Part shown: piece after piece, positions 44,375 through 52,209 of the stretch
Layout: each line of letters starts with the position of its first letter
Numbering within the stretch: the first letter of the stretch is position 1
DNA from: Companilactobacillus bobalius
GTDB lineage: Bacteria; Bacillota; Bacilli; Lactobacillales; Lactobacillaceae
Length of the DNA: 64,000 bases
Direction of reading: 5' to 3'
NCBI RefSeq assembly: GCF_009764355.1
Contig: NZ_LNUA01000059.1
Coordinates: 1-64,000, forward strand
Notes under the pieces: generated by a model
Database searches by the model: none
Seen by the model: only the letters and a program-made list of their open reading frames with translations
Told to the model about the DNA's origin: nothing
Made by a program: the position numbers and the translations under genes

Positions 44375-46553
44375 CTTCAATATAAATTTGTTCTGAAGGG
44401 TAATTACCTTTTGGTTGCATCAATTTCAATCCAGCATTCATTAAGGCATCACCACTATAAATATGATTTTTGATTTTATATTTAGCATCGGACTTCAAAC
44501 CACGTAATTTAATATAGACGAACGGCGGATTACCAACCACATCCGTTGCCACAATCGTAACCAAACTTTGCGATTTATCTTTAGAAACAATTTGCCAAGC
44601 CATAACATCATTATTACGATCAAACGGACTGACCAGACGATAATAATCACCATTGAAAGTCATTTCTTGAACCCTTTTGTAAAAATCAGTATAAGTCTTA
44701 GCTTGCTTTTTGTCCGCATCACTCATCTTAGTAACATCTAACTCATAGCCAAACGTTCCCGCCATTGCTACATTGGCTCGAGTTTCAAATGGTGTTACTC
44801 GTCCATTTTGATGGTTAGGACTAGCAGAAATATGTGAACCCATCGTCGATATAGGATAGAAGAAACTCGTTCCATATTGAATCTTTAAGCGATTGATAGC
44901 ATCCGTATTATCCGAAGTCCAAATCTGCGGTTCATATGCTAGCATTCCTAAATCAAATCGAGCACCGCCACTAGAACAACCTTCAAATAAAACGTCGGGA
45001 TATCTTCGAGTCAATCGACCTAATAATTTATAAAGTCCCAACACATAGCGATGCTGTAGTTCTCCTTGTCGTTTGTCAGTTAAACTTTTAGAATACCACT
45101 CAGTAATTGGACGATTCATGTCCCATTTAATATAGCTAACATTGGCACTGTCTAAAACATCCGATATTCGATCAAATAAATAATTTTGAACTGCCTCTTT
45201 TGACATATCCAAAACCATCTGTCCTCTACTCAATAACGGTTTGCGCTGTGGAAAGTTCAGAACCCAGTCGGGATGAGCATTATAGAGTTCACTATCTTCA
45301 TTAACCATTTCAGGTTCAAACCAAATTCCGAATTCCATTCCTAAAGTATTGATTTTTGTTACTAATTCATTCAATGAGCACCCTAGTTTTTGCTCATTTA
45401 CAAACCAATCGCCTAAAGAACTGTTGTCATCCGAACGTTTGCCAAACCAACCATCATCCATAACAAAAAGATTAGCACCAATATCTTTAGCTGCTGTCGC
45501 TATCTCTAATAATTTTTTGCCAGTGAAATCAAAATAAGTTGCTTCCCAATTGTTAATCAATACTGGACGTGGACCGTTGATATACTTATTACGACAAAGG
45601 TTTTCCCTTATCGCATCATGGAAGTTATGTGACAGTTGTGTCAAACCTGTACTAGAAAAACTCATAATTGCTTCAGGGGCTTCAAACATGGCACCCGGAT
45701 CTAATTGCCATGAGAATTCATTATCACCAAGGCCTAAAGTAATTCGACTTTGTTCCAAAGTCCCCAATTCAGCCGTTGCCTGAAAATTACCACTATAAAC
45801 AAGATTGAAACCGTAACAGTTCCCCGTTTCTTCAGTCGTATTCTTATCTAAAAGTATGAAACCAGGATTTTCTTTAGCACTTGATATCCCATAATCTGAT
45901 CCAAAAGTCGTTACATTATGAGTCAACGGAACTCGTTCGAAGTTACGTTCATCCGCCCAACGACCGTGGAAATGGATCAAATCATACTGACCTGAAATAA
46001 GGTCGAGTGATAGGGATTGAGCTTTTTTAATCTGGATTGCATTTTCACTAAGATTACTGATCACCACAGCTCGAGTGATAACATCTTTATCCTCAAACAC
46101 ACCATAGTAAAGTTCAACTTCAATATCGGAAACAACATCTACCAAAGTGATTTTCAAGGTTTGTGCATCGTTGTCGTGAGCATAAAATGAGGGCAATTCG
46201 GTCAAACTATATTTACCATCTAAAACCTCGTAGCCTTTATACTTCAAATCAATAATTCGTGTACCATCAGCATTCTCAACATCCAAGGCCACACTCCCTA
46301 AATCTCCAGTACCTACGGTTGGAAATTCTTGTGGCATCAACGTTAAAGAACCAACGCGATTCTTTGATTCATATGGATAAGGTGCAAAGTGAGAAGGTCC
46401 ATCATACAACAAGTAAGAAAGATCTTGATGATCAATTCTCTTTCCATAATAAAGATGATAAAGATAACCAAAGTCGCCTACTTTCATTTGATAGGTACTA
46501 TTTCGTGTCTGAAGTGTAAATATCTTTTTATCGTCATTTATTAGAATTGCCAT
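44355..46553 (-). CDS. alpha-galactosidase, GH36 family
   Basis: 732 residues. GH36 layout: an N-terminal beta domain, then the barrel with NWEATYFDFTGKKLLEIA, MDDGWFGKR, WFEPEMVNEDS, the nucleophile region YIKWDMNRPITE, FEGCSSGGARFDLG, and the acid/base in WTSDNTD. It hydrolyses alpha-1,6-galactosides such as melibiose and raffinose in the cytosol. There is no signal peptide and no sugar transporter beside it. Start follows AGAAGGGAAACTGACA. Length is normal for AgaA/MelA enzymes. Confidence 0.94.
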   Translation of the reverse strand: MAILINDDKKIFTLQTRNSTYQMKVGDFGYLYHLYYGKRIDHQDLSYLLYDGPSHFAPYPYESKNRVGSLTLMPQEFPTVGTGDLGSVALDVENADGTRIIDLKYKGYEVLDGKYSLTELPSFYAHDNDAQTLKITLVDVVSDIEVELYYGVFEDKDVITRAVVISNLSENAIQIKKAQSLSLDLISGQYDLIHFHGRWADERNFERVPLTHNVTTFGSDYGISSAKENPGFILLDKNTTEETGNCYGFNLVYSGNFQATAELGTLEQSRITLGLGDNEFSWQLDPGAMFEAPEAIMSFSSTGLTQLSHNFHDAIRENLCRNKYINGPRPVLINNWEATYFDFTGKKLLEIATAAKDIGANLFVMDDGWFGKRSDDNSSLGDWFVNEQKLGCSLNELVTKINTLGMEFGIWFEPEMVNEDSELYNAHPDWVLNFPQRKPLLSRGQMVLDMSKEAVQNYLFDRISDVLDSANVSYIKWDMNRPITEWYSKSLTDKRQGELQHRYVLGLYKLLGRLTRRYPDVLFEGCSSGGARFDLGMLAYEPQIWTSDNTDAINRLKIQYGTSFFYPISTMGSHISASPNHQNGRVTPFETRANVAMAGTFGYELDVTKMSDADKKQAKTYTDFYKRVQEMTFNGDYYRLVSPFDRNNDVMAWQIVSKDKSQSLVTIVATDVVGNPPFVYIKLRGLKSDAKYKIKNHIYSGDALMNAGLKLMQPKGNYPSEQIYIEEASNSK

Positions 46554-46678
46554 TGTCAGTTTCCCTTCTACTTTTAATAGTTTTTATTCCATCACTGTCT
46601 TAGATACTAAACCAATGCTCATTACAAAGTAACCCGCTAAAGTATTAAAAATAGATGAGAAGATAAATTTAATTCGGA

Positions 46679-46738
46679 ACAGAAAAACCGATTGTTCAAA
46701 TCTATGTCCATATCGTTCCAGCCAATCGGTTTTTCTGT
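46679..46738. repeat. long hairpin in a divergent intergenic region
   Basis: ACAGAAAAACCGATTG (46679-46694) and CAATCGGTTTTTCTGT (46723-46738) form a perfect 16-bp inverted repeat around 28 bases. It lies in the 292-bp gap between the divergent alpha-galactosidase and BI-1 genes, where no terminator is needed for either. The rest of the gap is AT-rich without a gene; AAGGAGG before 46846 is the BI-1 ribosome site. Confidence 0.6.
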
Positions 46739-46845
46739 GGAGAATGGCATACTTAATCAAAATAATAATTTCATAATATTTACTACTAATATCAATAAAT
46801 GTTATGCTATTGTACAATAATTATAGAGTCTTTAAGGAGGAAACT

Positions 46846-47544
46846 ATGCAAAGTATAGACAAAGTAAAGGCCACTGGTTTGGCTAGATTCACATCCCTAG
46901 TTTACTTATACACTGGCTTGGGAATTGCTTTTTGGATGATTTGTGCTCAAGCAATCGCTAAGAACACTGCTTTATCCATGGCCTTATTCCAAGGTATGGC
47001 AAATCACCGTATTATTTCATTAATTTTAATGATCGGTGTTCCAATGGGATTCATCAGTTTATGTAGTCGTTTCGCAACAAAATCTTATTTCTTAACATTT
47101 TTAACTTACTTAGGATTCTTGTTCACACTATCATTTATCGGTGTTCCAATTTTCTACATGTACTCAGCTAAGAGTATTATTCAAACATTAACAGTTACAT
47201 CGGCTATCTTCGTTGTTTCAGCTTTTATTGGTTTCGTTACCAAGAAAGATTTAACTAAGTGGAGCCGTACTTTAATGATTGGTCTTATTTCAATCATCGT
47301 GGTTGAAGCAATCAACCTCTTCATTTTCAAGAGTACAGCCTTAATGATGCTCGTTAGTGGAATTATCATCATCCTCTTCTTGTTCTACATTGCTTTTGAT
47401 TCTCAAAATATCAAACGTATTTATCAAAGCAATGCCGGATCAGAAAACTTGGGTGCCATCGCCTTGTTAGCTTCCGTTAACTTAGTAATGGACTTCATCA
47501 ACTTGTTCCTAAGTATCATCCAAATTTTTGGTAATAATAACTAA
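46846..47544 (+). CDS. Bax inhibitor-1/YccA-family membrane protein
   Basis: 232 residues with seven hydrophobic helices. The pattern ends in YIAFDSQNIKRIYQ followed by a last helix, as in BI-1 (TMBIM) proteins, whose C-terminal Asp-containing motif is conserved. Bacterial homologues are putative calcium- or pH-sensitive leak channels. The longer frame starts at 46804; AAGGAGG before MQSIDKVK marks the real start. Monocistronic, ending in a bidirectional terminator. Confidence 0.85.
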   Translation: MQSIDKVKATGLARFTSLVYLYTGLGIAFWMICAQAIAKNTALSMALFQGMANHRIISLILMIGVPMGFISLCSRFATKSYFLTFLTYLGFLFTLSFIGVPIFYMYSAKSIIQTLTVTSAIFVVSAFIGFVTKKDLTKWSRTLMIGLISIIVVEAINLFIFKSTALMMLVSGIIIILFLFYIAFDSQNIKRIYQSNAGSENLGAIALLASVNLVMDFINLFLSIIQIFGNNN

Positions 47545-47592
47545 AAAAAGAGATATCGTATTTTACTTAATAAAATATGATATCTCTTTTTT
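47543..47592. terminator. bidirectional terminator between the BI-1 and AAA+ genes
   Basis: AAAAAAGAGATATC-TATTTTA pairs with TAAAATA-GATATCTCTTTTTT around CTTAA. It serves both converging genes and touches both stop codons. Confidence 0.92.
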
Positions 47593-50219
47593 TATGCATT
47601 AATGTAATCTTGACAAATACTATCTAAAACTGAATTAGGCAAAATGCCTAATTTATCATCGGAAACATTATTATCTATCAAATATACTTTTTGTAATTTA
47701 TCTAATCTTTCCGCAAAATTTCTAGCCCAACGCCCATTAGAATGTTGGTTTTCTATAGTATCGTTTTCAAAACATTTTTTGACAATTTGCTGTAAATATT
47801 GTGAATCAACAGTCCATGTCTTAGTGATACGTTTATTGACCATTGTCGAAATTTCATCTTCTGAATAATCTGGAAACATTATTTTCGTTTGAACCCTGGA
47901 TCTTAATCCTGGATTAGCATCTAAGAAATGTTCCATATTTTCTGTGTACCCTGCAAAAATCACTACAAACTTATCTCGATAATTCTCTAATGCTGTTATC
48001 AATGTTTCAACTGCTTTCTTCCCAAAGTCATTATCAGAACTATCATCTGTCAATTGATAGGCTTCATCAACAAAGAGAACACCACCCATGGCTTCTTTAA
48101 TTGCCTTAGTAGTATTAGCTTCCGTATCACCGATAAACTTTCCAACTAACGTTGATCTTTCTACAGTTTTTACAATTGGTTTTGGCAAAATATCAAGATT
48201 ATAAAATAATTTTGCAACAATTTCTGCTACGGTCGTTTTACCTGTACCTGGATTACCTTCAAATACCATATGATATGACGGCTTGGATAATCCTTTTTCT
48301 GCTAGTTTTTCATCAATCTGAGCTTCTTTAATTAGATTTGAAACCTCAGTCTTAACATTCTCGAGACCTGTGAGATTATCCAATTCAGCTAACAGTTTTT
48401 TAACATTTTCTTGCTTTTCTTCTTTATTTCCACCAACTAATTTATCCAAATCTTTTTGAGTTATTGTACGCAGATCATCGCTCTTTTCCTCAACGATTCT
48501 TTCTCCTGCAATTGACAATAATTTATTATTAAAATTACGAACCCAACGTGCATTACTATGATCTATTGAATGCGAATATTGATTAATAACAATATCCATA
48601 TACTTTTTTTGATATACGTTATGCTGCGTATTAATTAAATCTTTATATCCAATCTCAGCTATTTCTTCAGGAGAATAATCCTCAAAATCAAACACATTTG
48701 GAATTCTTGATGCTAATCCAGGATTCATATTAATAAAGTCCTGCATCTGCTCTGTATATCCAGCAAAGATTATCATAATTTCATTTCGATGATCTTCCAT
48801 ATATTTCAGAATTGTACTTATTGCTTCATTACCAAAATCTTGTTTGGATTCTGAATAAAGTGAATATGCCTCATCAATAAATAAAATCCCACCGTTTGCC
48901 TTATCAAGTATCGCCTGAGTATTTTTTGCTGTACCACCAATAATATCAGCCACTAAATCTTTTCTAGAAGCTTCAACAAACTTATCGGTAGAAACAACAC
49001 CATTTTGATAAAGAATCTTCCCTAGTAATCTGGCAACAGTTGTCTTACCAGTACCTGGATTACCTAAGAACAAGGAGTGCAAAGTGACCGGTGTCGTTAC
49101 TAATCCATTATCTTCACGTAACTTTTCGAATTTGGCATGATTAATAAATCTCTTTACTTGTTCTTTAACCATCTTTAGACCGTATAAATTATTCAACTGC
49201 TCTAAAGCATCATCCTCTTGTGATTTATTTTCATCATCCGATTCTTCTTTATCTTCTTGGGAATTTTGTTGGGTCTTATTTTCCAATTCAGAATTTTCAT
49301 TCGACTCAGAGACTTTATTATTTGCAACTTGTGCAGTTTTTTCCTTTTCAGCTTCCTCTTTTTCTTTTGCTTCTTCTTGTCGTTTTTCTTCATCTACATT
49401 TTCTAGGGTAGCTTTATTTTCATCCACATCGGCAGTTGATTGATCATTATATCTGACAACAAACTCGCCTGTACCTGAAGATTCGACCTCATTGATTTTT
49501 AATAAACTATCTGAAAGATAAGCATAAATATCATTATCAGCTTTTTCAAATTGATTTAGTTTAACAATGGAACCATTTACTTCATAGATAGAATATCGAT
49601 TTTCATTCGCACCCAAAAACTGTACATAATCAGCCGATTCAGTGACTGAACTATTATCTAAACAAATACAAATGGTTATTTGAGAATTTGAAATATTTAG
49701 TTTTGATTCTTCTAAATTAATTACATCTGTAATAGAGCTAGTAAGGGTTATATTTGCATTCTTAGAAGCATAGATCCCGTCCAAAATTTTATCAGCATTT
49801 TGATTATTATCGCTATAAATATTACATGAAATAAACTCTGCTTTGGATTCATCTTCAACATATATCAAAGGATACTTACTTTCATTTTCTACATTCTCAA
49901 CATTGAATATTGTATTAGAGCTGCTAAAAGTGCTGTCTTCCTTAACATTTATCCCATTATGTTTAATCGAAGGATGCAATACTAAATTATCCAATTCAAA
50001 ATGAATCCCTGCATACAAATAAAAACTAGTATTTAAGACAACTTTCTCAGGGTTATCCGTAATACCCTTGATAATCAGACTTTTGCTTAATTTGTACCCA
50101 TTCTCAAAATCGTAAGTTCCTTCTTCAATAAGGATTGTGTCTCCGGACTCAGCCATTTCAAGAGCTTGATCAAAGTGCTTCTTTCCAAATCCACGTCCTA
50201 CCGTAATAGTATGTTTCAT
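47592..50219 (-). CDS. beta-helix domain fused to tandem CbbX/SpoVK-type AAA+ ATPases
   Basis: 875 residues. Residues 1-270 are a pectate-lyase-like right-handed beta-helix (GDTILIEEGTYDFENGYKLS and repeating short strands). A very charged E/K/N/S linker spans 270-340. Two AAA+ modules of the CbxX/SpoVK/EccA type follow: Walker A GNPGTGKTT at 386-394 and 655-663, Walker B at 443-454 and 712-720, and arginine-finger blocks NPGLASRI and NPGLRSRV. There is no signal peptide. 13 bp after a small membrane-protein gene, so an operon. Related ATPases remodel or load partner proteins; the target here is unknown. AT-rich. Confidence 0.85.
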   Translation of the reverse strand: MKHTITVGRGFGKKHFDQALEMAESGDTILIEEGTYDFENGYKLSKSLIIKGITDNPEKVVLNTSFYLYAGIHFELDNLVLHPSIKHNGINVKEDSTFSSSNTIFNVENVENESKYPLIYVEDESKAEFISCNIYSDNNQNADKILDGIYASKNANITLTSSITDVINLEESKLNISNSQITICICLDNSSVTESADYVQFLGANENRYSIYEVNGSIVKLNQFEKADNDIYAYLSDSLLKINEVESSGTGEFVVRYNDQSTADVDENKATLENVDEEKRQEEAKEKEEAEKEKTAQVANNKVSESNENSELENKTQQNSQEDKEESDDENKSQEDDALEQLNNLYGLKMVKEQVKRFINHAKFEKLREDNGLVTTPVTLHSLFLGNPGTGKTTVARLLGKILYQNGVVSTDKFVEASRKDLVADIIGGTAKNTQAILDKANGGILFIDEAYSLYSESKQDFGNEAISTILKYMEDHRNEIMIIFAGYTEQMQDFINMNPGLASRIPNVFDFEDYSPEEIAEIGYKDLINTQHNVYQKKYMDIVINQYSHSIDHSNARWVRNFNNKLLSIAGERIVEEKSDDLRTITQKDLDKLVGGNKEEKQENVKKLLAELDNLTGLENVKTEVSNLIKEAQIDEKLAEKGLSKPSYHMVFEGNPGTGKTTVAEIVAKLFYNLDILPKPIVKTVERSTLVGKFIGDTEANTTKAIKEAMGGVLFVDEAYQLTDDSSDNDFGKKAVETLITALENYRDKFVVIFAGYTENMEHFLDANPGLRSRVQTKIMFPDYSEDEISTMVNKRITKTWTVDSQYLQQIVKKCFENDTIENQHSNGRWARNFAERLDKLQKVYLIDNNVSDDKLGILPNSVLDSICQDYINA

Positions 50220-50232
50220 AAATAATGCTCCT

Positions 50233-50778
50233 TTATTTATTGGCCTTGTTAACTGTAATAACTATTGATGCAATACCAATAATCCCTAAAAAGTATGAAA
50301 AGCCCCAAACAATATAATAAAGTGCTAGTTTACTTACATACCAAATAATATTTAACAGCCCAGAGTCAAAATTTGCACCTGATTTAAAATCTGGAGCCAG
50401 CCATCTTGCCACTCCAGTTAAAGAACCTGTGAGATAAACTTGTAATTGTGAAAATAAAATTAACGTGAATGGAAACAAAAGTAAATTCATCGTGTCAAGT
50501 AGTCCCCTGCCCGAGCCAAGAAACATAAAAATTAAAACTGAAGCAACATAACTTATTATCCAAAAAGATACCCCTTGGCTTTTAAAAATCTCTCCTAAAC
50601 CATTCTTACTTGTTTCAGACTTTTCGTTTTTTACCCCAACTCCAAAAGACTTCTCTACATGTACATCTTTATCTACTGATTTTTCAGTACTTTTATTTTC
50701 AGAAATACTTTCTTTCTTTTCCTTCTTAATATCAGCACTATTCATACTACCAACACCAAATTTTGGCTTTTCCGTCAT
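50233..50778 (-). CDS. membrane protein partner of the beta-helix AAA+ protein
   Basis: 181 residues, not recognised. The first 65 residues are polar and charged (K/E/S rich) and contain the motif FGVG twice (KPKFGVGSM and KSFGVGVK). Three hydrophobic helices follow (around 72-90, 98-118 and 145-175). The N-terminal tail looks like a cytoplasmic docking segment. First gene of the operon with the double-AAA+ protein; start follows AGGGGGATTTAAACT. Probably membrane-tethers the ATPase; inferred from position only. Confidence 0.7.
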   Translation of the reverse strand: MTEKPKFGVGSMNSADIKKEKKESISENKSTEKSVDKDVHVEKSFGVGVKNEKSETSKNGLGEIFKSQGVSFWIISYVASVLIFMFLGSGRGLLDTMNLLLFPFTLILFSQLQVYLTGSLTGVARWLAPDFKSGANFDSGLLNIIWYVSKLALYYIVWGFSYFLGIIGIASIVITVNKANK

Positions 50779-50907
50779 AGTTTAAATCCCCCTATATTCC
50801 CCAATTGAAATTATTGTCTATTAAATTTATGTTAGTATATCGTTTCTCCCAAAGCAATAATGCCAAGATATTTATTATGATTATTTTCTTCCTGAATTGT
50901 CAAACCA

Positions 50908-52031
50908 AGTGCAACACTTGTAATTGGTATAGATGCTAGTCAAAGGAAGTCAGTAACTCTTGAGCACACTTATATCCTAGAATCTTTCTAGGACGTTGAT
51001 TCAAGACATCTTGAATACCTTGAATCTCTGTGATAGTAGCAGAACTCATTGAATGATCTTTTGGTAGAAACTCACGTATCAACTGGTTCTGATTCTCATT
51101 GGAACCACGTTCCCATGGTGAATAAGGGTGTGCAAAATACACCTCAGTACCAGTTACTTAGCTCAACTGTGCAAATTCAGAGCCATTATCAAAAGTAACC
51201 GTTTTGAAGTGAGATGGCCCATAGTCGTCAATGACATCCTGAAGTGCCCGTTGACAAGTATCTGAATGATAATTGGGTATCTTAACAATGATCTCATAGT
51301 GACTTGCACGATCGGTCAGAGTCATATCGCAACCCTTTTCCCTTTAACTAGATCACCTTCCCAATGGCCAATCTTCAAACTTTTATTAGCTTCCGGTGGT
51401 CGATTTTCAATCGACTGTCCGAGAATGTGCTTATTCAGTCGAGCATGCTTTCTATACGAACCTCTTACTCGGCGGCGTAGCTTCGCCAGTAGATCACTAT
51501 TCTTAATCATTAGAAGGCCAGCATCAATGTATCGATAAACAGTAGGCGTAGATGGATAAGGAAGCTTAGGACGATGTATTTTAAACCAATTAACAAAGCT
51601 ATCAACACTATGAACACGATACTTCTTGCGTAACTCTTCTTGTAGAAGTTCGAAAAACAAAGGTGCTTTCACACGCCAATCTACAGAATGACATGCTTGT
51701 CGTCGCTTTTCGTGAATCGATTGACCAGTTTCAGCAAAATAAATCACATAAGGTTTTTTGTTTGGACCAATTTGTCTTGTGGAACCACGTTTAATCTCTC
51801 GACTAATCGTACTGACATTACAGCATAAATACTGGGCAATTTTTCTATACGACCATTTGAGCTTTAAAAGCGTTTCAATAGCTTTATGTTGTACTTCATT
51901 GAGTTGTTGGTAATGGCAAGACATGGTATTCTTAGTTTGGGGCATAAAGACACTCTTTTCTTATTGGTTTGGTCACTTATAAGAATAGGTCTTTATGGCC
52001 TTTTTGGTCTAGTTGATTAAGTGTTGCACTT
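50908..52031 (-). mobile_element. IS30-family insertion sequence, decayed
   Basis: AAGTGCAACACTT at 50908-50920 and its inverted copy AAGTGTTGCACTT at 52019-52031 bound a 1124-bp element carrying an IS30-type transposase gene. The ends resemble those of lactobacillar IS30 elements. No clear target duplication can be read. It inserted just upstream of the membrane-protein/AAA+ operon, 130 bp from its start codon. Confidence 0.85.
50936..51945 (-). pseudogene. IS30 transposase, frameshift plus nonsense codon
   Basis: The N-terminal part (51322-51945) has the IS30 HTH (KWSYRKIAQYLCCNVSTISR) and the first catalytic Asp in HWEGDLVKGK. One base is lost in a G-run near 51337. After that the frame continues as CDMTLTDRASHYEIIVKI and on to TFDNGSEFAQLS, where TAA (about 51160) interrupts it. 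It resumes as YFAHPYSPWERGSNENQNQL with the last catalytic Glu. All DDE residues are still readable, but the gene cannot make a full product. Confidence 0.88.
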
Positions 52032-52053
52032 AGATTTTAAATCCGGGTAATTT

Positions 52054-52089
52054 AAAAAGCATAAAACTGAATGACAGTTTTATGCTTTT
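52054..52089. terminator. intrinsic terminator beside the IS30 right end
   Basis: AAAAGCATAAAACTG pairs perfectly with CAGTTTTATGCTTTT around AATGA, with T-rich flanks. Confidence 0.8.
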
Positions 52090-52156
52090 CATTTTTCTTC
52101 AAATCAAATTATTTGCATATAGATTAATTTGCTAGTAATATCATCATTTCAAAGAA

Positions 52157-52208
52157 AAGACCCGAAAACGTCAGCCCTCATATGCTATGTTTTCGAGTCT
52201 TTTTTTGT
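52157..52208. terminator. terminator of the first lectin-domain gene
   Basis: AGACC-CGAAAAC pairs with GTTTTCG-AGTCT, followed by TTTTTTTG, directly after the stop codon in the minus direction or ahead of it in plus. Strands beyond the stem are A/T-rich. Confidence 0.75.
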
Positions 52209-52209
52209 T

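Noticed and set aside
46554..46660. A catabolite-response element for the alpha-galactosidase gene
   Set aside because: No sequence close enough to the cre consensus could be found by eye in the promoter region.
49220..49411. ORFs antisense to the charged linker of the AAA+ gene
   Set aside because: They are mirror products of a Lys/Glu-rich coding stretch and have no ribosome site.
51322..51945. IS30 transposase split as programmed frameshifting
   Set aside because: IS30 transposases are normally one frame, and a second in-frame stop further on shows plain decay.
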